Origin: Hyphococcus lacteus
GTDB taxonomy: Bacteria > Pseudomonadota > Alphaproteobacteria > Caulobacterales > Parvularculaceae
DNA length: 64,000 nt
Assembly (NCBI RefSeq): GCF_041058985.1
Contig: NZ_JBEHZE010000002.1
Location: 207,961-271,960 of the forward strand
Direction of reading: 5' to 3'
The first letter of the stretch is position 1, and each line of letters opens with the position of its first letter. This document shows, in pieces, positions 54,985-63,958 of this stretch. The translations under genes were made by a program, and so were the position numbers. Below the pieces are notes generated by a model. The model did no database searches, was not told the origin of the DNA, and was given only the letters and a program-made list of their open reading frames with translations.

Positions 54985-56258
54985 TGACCCTGCATGTAGC
55001 GTTGACCCAACATATCTTGCCGAGTCTCAAGAGGCATTTCGTGGCCAGCCACGAAGACAGCATGAGCATTAGTTGATGCCTCAAAAGGGTCACCTGACCA
55101 TAAAACAAAATCAGCCGGTGCGCCTGATACCAATGTCCCCGCTCCGTCCGCGCTACCAAACACTCGATTTGGAACCACGGTGACAGCGCGCAATGCCTCG
55201 TACCAGTCAAGCCCCTCAACGACGGCTGTTGCGGCCTCCATACGCAAACCGAGACCGGCATTGTATGTTGATCCAATATTACCCGCTACCTGGCCGATCA
55301 TCACATCGACACCCGCCGCATTGAGAATTGAGATATTGTCACTACGAACACCTATCTCATCAAAACTCGATGGAATATTAACGCTAGGGGTTACGATTAC
55401 AGATATCTCTGCGTCAGCCAATTTGTCCGCGAGTTGCCACGCTTGCGCGCCTCCAACAACAACTGAACGGATGTTATAATCGCTTGCAAGCTCTATTAAT
55501 TGTCTTAGATCGCTTTCGCGATCAGTGAACAAAACAAGCGGAACGGTACGGCACAAAACCAACTCCAATGCCTTTTCATTCGACTTGCCGAGCGGCAAAT
55601 CGCCAATGTCACCCTTTTTTCCTGTTTTATTGCACGATAATTCGCCGCGGGCCTCCGTCAATTCTCCTCTTAAACGCTGCCACAACACGGCACGTGACCC
55701 AAAACCATCGCGATTGTAATCACCACTTACGTAAGCAAGAACACCAGCTTTTGCCCTTACTTCGATGTTGCGGCTGCCGCCTAGTCGAATGACCGCACCA
55801 TATCCCCCAAATAGTGGATCCTTTCCTGCGTTGGGTGTGAGAAATGCGTTAGTCATGCCATCCGCACGCGCCAGCACAATCGCCGTACTTAATTGATTGA
55901 CTGCAAGTGACGGATCAAATCCAACGGTAAGGTCCGAGTCTGCAGATTTATAGTCCACCGTTTCTGGCGCGCCCGACATTTCCTGAAGCCCAAGCTTCGT
56001 TGCCGCATTGAATAGACCAGGCGTAACAATAGAATTGCCACCGTTGATGGTTCGCACGCCATCTGGCACATCACCAGCAGCTACCACCGAAATGATACGT
56101 CCATCCCGCACCAATATTGTGGCATTATCTATTGGTTCTGCGACATCCTCAGACTCCATTGTGTAAGCCCGCACATCAACAACCGCGAATTCTTGGCCCA
56201 TCGCTGGTGACAAGAACATAATCAAAGTGATTAAAGCTATCAGTACACACCTGATCAT
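54981..56258 (-). CDS. Exported amidohydrolase-like protein lacking the metal motif
   Basis: A 425-residue protein with a signal peptide ('LIALITLIMFLSPAMGQ') and a clear amidohydrolase fold: 'ATILVRDGRIISVVAAGDVPDGVRTINGGNSIVTPGL', and at the end 'GTLVSGAPADFVLWSGDPFEASTNAHAVFVAG'. However, the usual Asp-Ala-His-x-His after 'TPGL' reads 'FNAATKLGLQ', and the later metal histidines and aspartate are not visible ('VVVGGAQAWQL', 'VDVMIGQVAGN'). It is therefore probably inactive as a metallohydrolase and may be a partner or regulatory subunit of the neighbours. Both ends overlap adjacent genes by 4 bases (ATGA), indicating tight coupling. Confidence 0.88.
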   Translation of the reverse strand: MIRCVLIALITLIMFLSPAMGQEFAVVDVRAYTMESEDVAEPIDNATILVRDGRIISVVAAGDVPDGVRTINGGNSIVTPGLFNAATKLGLQEMSGAPETVDYKSADSDLTVGFDPSLAVNQLSTAIVLARADGMTNAFLTPNAGKDPLFGGYGAVIRLGGSRNIEVRAKAGVLAYVSGDYNRDGFGSRAVLWQRLRGELTEARGELSCNKTGKKGDIGDLPLGKSNEKALELVLCRTVPLVLFTDRESDLRQLIELASDYNIRSVVVGGAQAWQLADKLADAEISVIVTPSVNIPSSFDEIGVRSDNISILNAAGVDVMIGQVAGNIGSTYNAGLGLRMEAATAVVEGLDWYEALRAVTVVPNRVFGSADGAGTLVSGAPADFVLWSGDPFEASTNAHAVFVAGHEMPLETRQDMLGQRYMQGQ

Positions 56259-57628
56259 GGCATAACCTCGATCGCCGGTGTTCGACCTAAATCAAAATCG
56301 GACTGCCGCTGCTCTGCGTCAGCATTGAATCGAATTGCACCATCAATGAGTACAAGTTTGGGCCGAGAATAGGCGCTAAACGGATTACCGTTCCAAAGAA
56401 CAATATCCGCTGCGAATCCCGGCGCGATTGTACCAATACGGTCTCCTAGCCCAATTGCGGAAGCAGGCGCGCTTGTAATCCAGCGGACCATTTGTTCCTC
56501 AGGAACGCTGAGGCCCAACCGACGCCCGGCCGCCTCCGCCTTCGCGGCCTCGATGTTTAAATACTGACCTACGAAGGGCGAGTCTGAATGCATCATTACG
56601 CAGCCCCCCCTCTCATGCAACAGCGGTGCATTGGCGCGAATGGCGTCCATAGCCTCGCGTTTGTAGCCCCACCAATCGGACCAAACGGCACTACACGTCC
56701 CGGCGGCGCGCAACTGATCTACAATTTTGTAGGCTTCGGTAGCGTGATGAAAAGCCTTTATTTGAAAACCATATTCGCGGGCAAGATTGAGCATGACGCT
56801 CATGTCGAATGCGCGATAGCAATGAAAGTGTACGTTGATTTTTCCCGCCAATACGCCTGCCAACGCAACAGTCTTAGCATCATCCGACACAGATCCAGTT
56901 GCTTGCCAATTCACTAACATTTCGCGGGCTGCATCGAAACGATCTCGCATATAAGCGTGAACGCCCGCCCTGCTGGTTGGCCAGTCCTTCGTACTAGAAG
57001 CATCCGCACCCTTCCATTTTGGGTTTTCACCACAAGCCATCTTGAAACCAAGCGGAGCGTTAGGGAATTTCATTTCGGAAACTGTCGAAGCAGGTACTGG
57101 CTTGACGATCACCGAATGCCCGCCAAAAATAGGTGCTGAACCAGGTAGTACTTGAATCGTAGTGACACCACGACTAAGCGCCCGAGCAAATGCGGTGTCC
57201 TGCGGGTCTATAGCAGTCTCTATCCAGGTATCTCCAACGTCGACATCGCTGCCCTCGCTAACATCCGACGCTTGTCTATTACTATCCGTCCGTGGACGAA
57301 CATTGGTACCATTGTGACTGTGAATATCTATTATTCCAGGAGTAACCCATAAACCTGAGGCATCAATTTCATCGACACCATCCGTAGGAAAATCGTTGCC
57401 GATTGCTATAACATGCCCATCACGAATTAAAATATCGCGACCCTCAAATCGTGCACCTGCCCCATCAAGTATGGTAGCATTGCGAATAATAATAGGATCA
57501 GAGGGAATGGGCCGATAGGTCGAAGAAATGGGCGCATCATCCCATGGTGCCGCAGCCCCGGTCGTCGCAAAGCATGCAAAAAATGCAAGCCATTTCACCA
57601 ACGATATCGTTCGATCAAAAACGTTCAT
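56255..57628 (-). CDS. Exported amidohydrolase (imidazolonepropionase-related, complete active site)
   Basis: A 457-residue metal-dependent hydrolase. The signal reads 'LVKWLAFFACFATTGAAA'. The active-site parts are present: His-x-His in 'WVTPGIIDIHSHNG', further His in 'KINVHFHCYRAFD' and 'FQIKAFHHATEAYKI', and the terminal Asp in 'CVMMHSDSPFVG'. The C-terminal beta domain is 'GTIAPGFAADIVLWNGNPFSAYSRPKLVLIDG'. Some members of this group are periplasmic prolidases or carboxypeptidase-like enzymes; others have unrelated substrates. The start at 57628 was chosen to place the signal peptide properly; the frame runs to 57682. It is the first gene of the three-gene operon. Confidence 0.88.
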   Translation of the reverse strand: MNVFDRTISLVKWLAFFACFATTGAAAPWDDAPISSTYRPIPSDPIIIRNATILDGAGARFEGRDILIRDGHVIAIGNDFPTDGVDEIDASGLWVTPGIIDIHSHNGTNVRPRTDSNRQASDVSEGSDVDVGDTWIETAIDPQDTAFARALSRGVTTIQVLPGSAPIFGGHSVIVKPVPASTVSEMKFPNAPLGFKMACGENPKWKGADASSTKDWPTSRAGVHAYMRDRFDAAREMLVNWQATGSVSDDAKTVALAGVLAGKINVHFHCYRAFDMSVMLNLAREYGFQIKAFHHATEAYKIVDQLRAAGTCSAVWSDWWGYKREAMDAIRANAPLLHERGGCVMMHSDSPFVGQYLNIEAAKAEAAGRRLGLSVPEEQMVRWITSAPASAIGLGDRIGTIAPGFAADIVLWNGNPFSAYSRPKLVLIDGAIRFNADAEQRQSDFDLGRTPAIEVMP

Positions 57629-57901
57629 AATCTTGTATTCCGCCAATCGACACTCCACTGTGTGAGCTGTTTTGCAGTACATTTAAAAGATATCAAATTG
57701 GAAAACATCCCGCACTTCATCCTCTAAAATAACGATAAGTCACCTCAATCATTTGCCATATTGCCGAAGCCATCACCCAACTTTAATAGTAAGCAGTGCC
57801 GTAAACGGATTAAAGATTCAAACGTCCGACTAGGCAACTCCCCTCCTTCCGCACGATAGCCACACATGCCTACTACCTAGAAATTATAATTCAATTTTGC
57901 A

Positions 57902-58546
57902 TTACCTTTGACGCACGTTCTCTGCCAGATCGATACGATCTCGATTAAAGTCGTACATCCAATGGCGCAAAGGGGTTTCCGGCAAATTGGACAATATATG
58001 TCGTAAGTCCTTAACCGTTTCATCTTGTCCAAGCTTGAACTTCACTTGAACGGATCTAACTTGCGCACGAAAACCAACGATGTGCGGAATAAGCTGTTGA
58101 TACCGCTCGCCCAATTCCTGAGCAGACCACGGTCGATCATTATTTTTTTCAACTTGATTAATAAGAAGCTCAAGCGCCGCCGGGGTTAGCTCATCTTCTA
58201 CAGAAATGTTTGCGCTAATACGCGCTTGAACATAGTTCCAGGTCGGTGCCCAGTCACGTCTACCGGCGCATGAAGGAGATACATAGCCCTGCGGCCCCAT
58301 AAAGAGAATCTCAGCATGGGAATCTTTAGAAAACGCTTCATTGAGCGGATTTGACCGAGCAAAATGCCCGATCAACTCATTCAGTTCATTGCACTCATTA
58401 TGGATACCAACCAATGGGAGTAACGACGCCTCTTTCAATCCCGGAGCATGCACCCAAGCTAAAGGGTAGCTTTCGATCAACTTACGTATGTCATGGGGCG
58501 TGCGCGCATCGAATGGAGAGCTCGCAACATCATCTATTTCATCCAT
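57902..58546 (-). CDS. PaiB-like FMN-binding protein
   Basis: A 214-residue member of the PaiB family (FMN-binding split-barrel, annotated in Bacillus as a negative regulator). Motifs are 'LIESYPLAWVHAPG', 'LPLVG', 'GHFARSNPL', 'EILFMGPQGYVSPS', 'RRDWAPTWNYVQARISANI' and the C-terminal 'IVGFRAQVRSVQVKFKLGQDE'. The fold is that of pyridoxamine-phosphate-oxidase-like proteins. It is divergent from a MocR-type PLP-dependent regulator; the pair shares a 97-base promoter region containing an 8-bp inverted repeat. Its true activity is not known. Confidence 0.85.
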   Translation of the reverse strand: MDEIDDVASSPFDARTPHDIRKLIESYPLAWVHAPGLKEASLLPLVGIHNECNELNELIGHFARSNPLNEAFSKDSHAEILFMGPQGYVSPSCAGRRDWAPTWNYVQARISANISVEDELTPAALELLINQVEKNNDRPWSAQELGERYQQLIPHIVGFRAQVRSVQVKFKLGQDETVKDLRHILSNLPETPLRHWMYDFNRDRIDLAENVRQR

Positions 58547-58593
58547 AACCCATCACATCCACAGCCAAACAAACTGACGTGACTTTAGGGCTT

Positions 58594-58619
58594 AATTGGA
58601 TCATAATGTATATCCAATT
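58594..58619. promoter_or_regulatory. MocR operator candidate in the paiB/mocR divergent promoter
   Basis: AATTGGAT (58594-58601) and ATCCAATT (58612-58619) form a perfect 8-bp inverted repeat with a 10-base spacer. The element AATTGGA recurs at 60101-60107 upstream of putA. It is a likely autoregulatory site. Confidence 0.5.
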
Positions 58620-58643
58620 TTTTTTATTCTAGGATACCAATAA

Positions 58644-60101
58644 GTGCAAAATTGGCGAGTTAACCTTGGTGAGCGTATCGATCCTGATTTATCCACGCCG
58701 CTGTATCTCCAAATTATTCAAGTGGTCGTTCGCGATATCGAAAGTGGACGCCTTCCGGCCGGGACCTTTCTACCAAGCAGTAGATCTTTGGCGCAAATAT
58801 TAGGCGTGAGCCGTAAAACGGTCGTGATTGCGTATGACGATTTAATTTCACAGGGCTGGCTAACCACTGAAGGTACGCGCGGCACCATGGTTTCCAAACA
58901 ACTGCCAGAGACCAAAGCTTCTGCGAAGCGATGGGCCCCCGCGGCGGACGCTTCAAACCGCATTCGGTACGCCTTTGCTGTTCCGCCCGAACGCCCGCTT
59001 GCCATTCCCACAGAAGCCAAACTTAAAATTGACGAAGGTGCACCGGACGGCCGGCTGTTTCCGCCCGAATTACTTGCGCGAGCGCTGCGCAAAGCCACGC
59101 TTCATGCCTCTCGTTCGAATAACCTCCAGTACCGAGATCCACGCGGATCACAGTCGCTTCGGCGCGCCATCGCAGAAATGCTTACTGCACAACGCGGTCT
59201 AGCTGTCGATGAAGATAATATTTGCATTACCCGGGGCGGTCAGCACGGGATCTTTCTTGCAGCGATGACAACATTGCGGCCAGGCGATGCGGTAATCGTG
59301 GAGGCATTAACATATGAACCTGCTGTTTCCGCCTTTGAAGCTATGGGTGCCGAGATAATCACCGTTGGGCTCGACAATCATGGCATGATCGTCGACGACG
59401 TCGCGGCGATTTGCCGAGAAAGATCGGTAAAGACAGTTTTTGCGACGCCCCACCACCAATTTCCGACCACAGTCGCACTATCGCCTGAACGACGCCTTCA
59501 ACTTGTTGACCTCGCGAGAGAATACGCATTTGCCATTATAGAAGACGACTACGACCACGAATTTCATTTTGAATCGCAGCCTCTTCTGCCCATTGCCGCA
59601 TATGCACCCGGCGAGACAGTTTATGTTGGATCACTGTCTAAATTGCTACTACCCGCATTGCGGGTCGGCTATATTGCGGCCCCACCTAAAATGATCGATA
59701 CCGTCGCACACATGGTTTCCCTCACGGACGGGATGGGAAATACGATTGTCGAAAATGCTGCATCTGCACTGATCTCGAACGGTGAGATGCGGCGCCATTC
59801 ACGCAAGGTAAAACAAATCTATGCTGATCGCCGTGAACGCTTTGCCCGCGAACTCGATAGCGAGCTTGGTGATCGGGCAATATTCAAGATCCCCGATGGC
59901 GGCCTTGCCTTTTGGGTAGAATTCAACGGCGATTTAAACCAAATCGAGAAGCACGCCGTTGCTGACGGACTGCGCTTCGCTTCACACAAAAGCTACATGA
60001 CCCGCACCAATGCCGCCCGAGGACTTCGGCTCGGCTTTGCAAGTCTTGACGAAGAAGAGACCCGGATTGCGGTTTCCGCTCTCGCGAAAGCCAGTCGGTA
60101 A
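58644..60101 (+). CDS. MocR/PdxR-type PLP-dependent transcriptional regulator
   Basis: A 485-residue regulator that joins a GntR-type winged helix (residues 10-75; 'PLYLQIIQVVVRDIESGRLPAGTFLPSSRSLAQILGVSRKTVVIAYDDLISQGWL') to an aminotransferase-like domain. The domain keeps the PLP-binding Lys at residue 333 ('VYVGSLSKLLLPALRVGYIA'), the Asp-Tyr motif 'IIEDDYDHEFHF' and 'NLQYRDPRGSQSLRRAIAEML'. Such proteins sense PLP, GABA, taurine or other amino compounds. The start is GTG with AGGA 9 bases upstream. With putA next on the same strand, a role in proline or related amino-acid control is plausible but inferred. Confidence 0.92.
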   Translation: MQNWRVNLGERIDPDLSTPLYLQIIQVVVRDIESGRLPAGTFLPSSRSLAQILGVSRKTVVIAYDDLISQGWLTTEGTRGTMVSKQLPETKASAKRWAPAADASNRIRYAFAVPPERPLAIPTEAKLKIDEGAPDGRLFPPELLARALRKATLHASRSNNLQYRDPRGSQSLRRAIAEMLTAQRGLAVDEDNICITRGGQHGIFLAAMTTLRPGDAVIVEALTYEPAVSAFEAMGAEIITVGLDNHGMIVDDVAAICRERSVKTVFATPHHQFPTTVALSPERRLQLVDLAREYAFAIIEDDYDHEFHFESQPLLPIAAYAPGETVYVGSLSKLLLPALRVGYIAAPPKMIDTVAHMVSLTDGMGNTIVENAASALISNGEMRRHSRKVKQIYADRRERFARELDSELGDRAIFKIPDGGLAFWVEFNGDLNQIEKHAVADGLRFASHKSYMTRTNAARGLRLGFASLDEEETRIAVSALAKASR

Positions 60102-60146
60102 ATTGGACTCCTCTATTTATACAAAACTGGCTCTTTTATAGTCCTC
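60101..60146. promoter_or_regulatory. Possible MocR-binding repeats upstream of putA
   Basis: The gap between mocR and putA opens with AATTGGACTCCTC and, 26 bases on, CTGGCTCTTTTATAGTCC. These are imperfect direct repeats, and GGACT...AGTCC is inverted. The pattern is compatible with direct-repeat binding by MocR-type regulators; the evidence is visual only. Confidence 0.35.
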
Positions 60147-60257
60147 TCACGAGACGCAATCTGCCGCTGCTGACGGAATGATATCAATCAAATCCGCGCG
60201 CAGGAAGAATTCAGTGCTGCACTTTTCCAGCCAGCCCTGTCACATCTTACAGGTCGA

Positions 60258-63200
60258 TTGAATATGCCTTTTGAACAGTTTTCACCCCAAGTTCGTCCGC
60301 AATCATTGCTTCGTCGGGCAATCACCGCTGCTTACCGACAGCCGGAACAAGAGTGCATTTCAAAATTACTTCCGAGCGTCACATTTTCCGATCAGCTGAA
60401 CACCAAAATTGAGACAACGGCACGTAGCCTCGTGAAAGCACTTCGTGCTGGTAGATCGTCAAGTGGTTTAGATGACCTAATTCAGGAATATGCTCTCTCC
60501 AGTGATGAGGGTATCGCACTGATGTGTCTTGCAGAAGCATTACTCCGTATACCCGACGAAAAAACACGCGACTGCATGATTAAGGACAAGATCGCACCCG
60601 GCAACTGGCAGGCTCATCTCGGTAAAGACCGTTCAGTATTTGTGAATTCTGCGACTTGGGGCCTTGTAGTAACGGGAAAACTGGTTCGTTCCGATAACGA
60701 CGCGGGACTTTCTTCGGCGCTCACTCGAACGATCTCTCGATCAGGACAGCCTATTATCCGAAAAGGCGTCGAAGTCGCTATGAATTTTCTAGGCGACCAA
60801 TTCGTAGCCGGAAAAACAATTTCAATGGGCATCAAACGCGCCCGCCATTATGAAAAAATGGGTTTTCTCTACAGCTATGACATGCTGGGGGAAGCCGCTG
60901 TTACCGCTGAAGACGCGACCGCGTACTACAATTCGTATAGAGATGCTATACGCCAAGTAGGAGAGGCCGCACGCGGCGAGAGCGTCTACGACAATCCAGG
61001 TATATCAATTAAACTCTCTGCGCTTCATCCCCGCTATGAACGAGCAAAAGCATCTAAAGTGCTGGCGGAGTTACTACCGCGCGTTCAGTCACTGGCGAAG
61101 TTAGCAAAGTTTTACAACATCGGTATGAACATCGATGCCGAAGAAGCCGACCGGCTCGAACTGTCGCTCGATTTATTTGAAAGCCTGGCGCTTGATACCC
61201 GCCTTACAGGCTGGGATGGGTTAGGATTCGTCGCGCAAGCCTATAGTAAGCGCTGTCCGGAAGTAATCGACTGGCTGGCAGACCTCGCAAAGAGATCTAA
61301 TCACCGCTTTATGGTGCGACTAGTCAAGGGTGCCTATTGGGATACAGAAATCAAACAAACGCAGGTCGATGGCCTGGATGATTTTCCTGTTTATACGCGC
61401 AAAGCACATACAGACATTTCCTATCTCGCCTGTGCCAAAAAATTGCTTGATGCGCGAAATGTTTTATTCCCGCAATTTGCCACCCATAACGCCCATAGCC
61501 TTTCTGCGATTTATCACATGGCCGGGCACGATTATACTGCGGCTGACTATGAATTTCAGTGCCTGCACGGCATGGGGGAACGACTTTATTCCGAAATCGT
61601 AGGACCACAAAAACTTGCGCGACCGTGTCGTATCTATGCTCCAATCGGCACGCACGAAACGCTTCTCGCTTATTTAGTACGGCGATTACTTGAGAATGGC
61701 GCAAACTCGAGCTTCGTAAACCTCGTCGCCAATCCAGAAATAGAAATTGAAGACTTGGTGACTAACCCCGTCAACCTTGTTCAGCAGGCCCCCTCTCCCG
61801 GCGCGCCACATTCTGAAATCCGATTTGCGAAAGATATGTTCGCAGACCGCTGCAACTCATCCGGACTCGATCTAAGCTGTGAAAATACTCTCTCATCCCT
61901 CCATGAAACTTTTCCGATCGTCGGTCAAATAAAATGGACTGCAAGCGCAACAAATATTCCTTGTGCCCCTCAACGGGAAATAATTTGTCCCGGAAATCAT
62001 CGAGACATCGTTGGCTACGTAAAAGAGGCTTTGCCACATGAAGTATCGGCTGCCTTTACTTACGCGGCAAGTTCCAGCTGGCCAGAAACCTCTGTCGCAG
62101 ATCGCGCAGCTTGCTTAGAAAGTGCAGCAGAGAGGATAGAAAACGATAGCCCCAGACTCCTAAGCTTAATCATGCGAGAGGCGGGAAAAACCCTTCCCAA
62201 CGCCGTTGCTGAAATTCGGGAGGCAGTCGACTTCCTTCGGTATTACGCAAATGAAGCAAGAGAAAATTTGACCTCGTCATCTGCCCTCGGAACGGTCGTA
62301 TGTATATCGCCTTGGAATTTTCCTCTTGCCATTTTCACAGGTCAGGTTGCAGCAGCACTCGTCGCTGGAAACACTGTGCTTGCAAAACCAGCGGAGGAAA
62401 CGCCACTAATCGCTGCTGAAACTGTTCGTATACTTCACGAGTGTGGCATCCCAAAAGATGCACTTCAGCTTGTGCCCGGAGATGGGTCAGTCGGAGCTGC
62501 CCTGGTGGACTCAATAAAAACATCTGGCGTGATGTTCACGGGCTCAACCGAAGTAGCCAAAAAAATTCAGCAAAAACTCGCTACAAGAGTTTCGGCACTC
62601 GGCCAACCAATCCCGCTTATCGCGGAAACAGGCGGCCAGAATGCAATGATTGTCGACTCTTCAGCACTTGCAGAACAAGTCGTTGTCGACGTTGTCGCCT
62701 CAGCATTCGATAGTGCCGGACAGCGTTGTTCAGCCTTGCGCATTCTATGTCTTCAAGAAGACATAGCTGAGAGAACCTTGGAAATGCTGCGCGGTGCAAT
62801 GTCCGAGCTGCAAATTGGTTCAACCGATCGCATCGATACCGATGTCGGGCCAGTCATAAGTCAGGACGCAAAAAGGACGATTAATTTTTATATTGATGGC
62901 AAGAAAGAATGCGGGAAGAAAATACACCAAAATCAGCTACCACCTGAAGCCGCCTACGGTTCGTTCGTTGCCCCGACAATCATCGAAATTGATAACATTA
63001 AGGAGTTGGGAGCAGAGGTTTTCGGGCCCGTTCTGCACGTCATCCGCTACAAAAGCACTGAACTGAATGCACTGATAGATGCGATTAATGAAACTGGTTA
63101 TGGGCTTACCTTTGGATTACACACCCGGATGGATCACGTAATTGAACAGGTCGCTAATCGAGTTCAAGCCGGCAATATTTATATCAATCGAGATACCATT

Positions 63201-63872
63201 GGCGCAATCGTCGGTGTACAGCCTTTTGGCGGAAGAGGCTTGTCCGGAACTGGACCAAAAGCAGGTGGGCCACTTTATCTAACAAAACTAGCGCACGATG
63301 CCAAATACCCATTGGCCGGCAATACAGAAAATGGTGCGTCAGCATTATCAGAATTCATCGACTGGTTGAATGCAAGAGGGGATTCAACTGCTGCTGCATT
63401 TGCAAGAGAGTACAACGCTAACTCTCCACGTGGTTTGGTTCGGGAATTGCCTAGCCCCGCCGGCGAAACTAATACCTACTCGATAGCTCCCAGAGGTATT
63501 GTCTTTATACGACATGAAACCAAAACAGGCCTATATCAACAAATTGCTGCAGTCCTTGCTTCTGGAAACTCTGGCCTTTCAGAAAATCCCCTACCCACAG
63601 AATTGCCTAGCTCCGTTCTGGCCCAGTTTTCGGTCGGCGCGCCTGAACAAATTGCTGCGGCACTATTTGAGGGAAGTAGCGATGATTTGGTCTTTTTCCA
63701 AAAACAAATGTCCAAATTGGACGGGCCAATCGTCCCTATTCAATCCGCAGATTGTAAGAAATGTAGGCAGAGTATGGCTTATCGCGTCGATTGGTTGTGT
63801 GAGGAAAAAACAATCTCGATAAACACCACAGCCGCCGGTGGAAATGCCAGTCTGATGACTATTGGAATGTGA
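60258..63872 (+). CDS. putA: PutA: bifunctional proline dehydrogenase / P5C dehydrogenase
   Basis: Oxidises proline to glutamate in two channelled steps at the membrane. The 1204-residue protein has a proline dehydrogenase barrel (about 60-480: 'GISIKLSALHPRYERAKASKV', 'MNIDAEEADRLELSLDLFE', 'RFMVRLVKGAYWDTEIKQ', 'FATHNAHSL', 'FQCLHGMGE'). An aldehyde dehydrogenase domain follows (about 570-1010: 'ISPWNFPLAIFTGQVAAALVAGNTVLAKPAE', 'MFTGSTEVA', Glu in 'LIAETGGQNA', catalytic Cys824 in 'SAGQRCSALRIL', 'GPLYLTKLA'). No ribbon-helix-helix domain is visible at the N-terminus, so it should not regulate its own gene. About 190 extra C-terminal residues resemble the shortened tail of longer PutA forms. 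The start is TTG 60258 or ATG 60264. Confidence 0.95.
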   Translation: MNMPFEQFSPQVRPQSLLRRAITAAYRQPEQECISKLLPSVTFSDQLNTKIETTARSLVKALRAGRSSSGLDDLIQEYALSSDEGIALMCLAEALLRIPDEKTRDCMIKDKIAPGNWQAHLGKDRSVFVNSATWGLVVTGKLVRSDNDAGLSSALTRTISRSGQPIIRKGVEVAMNFLGDQFVAGKTISMGIKRARHYEKMGFLYSYDMLGEAAVTAEDATAYYNSYRDAIRQVGEAARGESVYDNPGISIKLSALHPRYERAKASKVLAELLPRVQSLAKLAKFYNIGMNIDAEEADRLELSLDLFESLALDTRLTGWDGLGFVAQAYSKRCPEVIDWLADLAKRSNHRFMVRLVKGAYWDTEIKQTQVDGLDDFPVYTRKAHTDISYLACAKKLLDARNVLFPQFATHNAHSLSAIYHMAGHDYTAADYEFQCLHGMGERLYSEIVGPQKLARPCRIYAPIGTHETLLAYLVRRLLENGANSSFVNLVANPEIEIEDLVTNPVNLVQQAPSPGAPHSEIRFAKDMFADRCNSSGLDLSCENTLSSLHETFPIVGQIKWTASATNIPCAPQREIICPGNHRDIVGYVKEALPHEVSAAFTYAASSSWPETSVADRAACLESAAERIENDSPRLLSLIMREAGKTLPNAVAEIREAVDFLRYYANEARENLTSSSALGTVVCISPWNFPLAIFTGQVAAALVAGNTVLAKPAEETPLIAAETVRILHECGIPKDALQLVPGDGSVGAALVDSIKTSGVMFTGSTEVAKKIQQKLATRVSALGQPIPLIAETGGQNAMIVDSSALAEQVVVDVVASAFDSAGQRCSALRILCLQEDIAERTLEMLRGAMSELQIGSTDRIDTDVGPVISQDAKRTINFYIDGKKECGKKIHQNQLPPEAAYGSFVAPTIIEIDNIKELGAEVFGPVLHVIRYKSTELNALIDAINETGYGLTFGLHTRMDHVIEQVANRVQAGNIYINRDTIGAIVGVQPFGGRGLSGTGPKAGGPLYLTKLAHDAKYPLAGNTENGASALSEFIDWLNARGDSTAAAFAREYNANSPRGLVRELPSPAGETNTYSIAPRGIVFIRHETKTGLYQQIAAVLASGNSGLSENPLPTELPSSVLAQFSVGAPEQIAAALFEGSSDDLVFFQKQMSKLDGPIVPIQSADCKKCRQSMAYRVDWLCEEKTISINTTAAGGNASLMTIGM

Positions 63873-63958
63873 AGCTAGGTATCGAGAATTGCACGAAATT
63901 CGTCTTTACCGGAATCACATCCATCATTTTCCTTGTCTTGAAAGGAGTTGTTTGAGCA

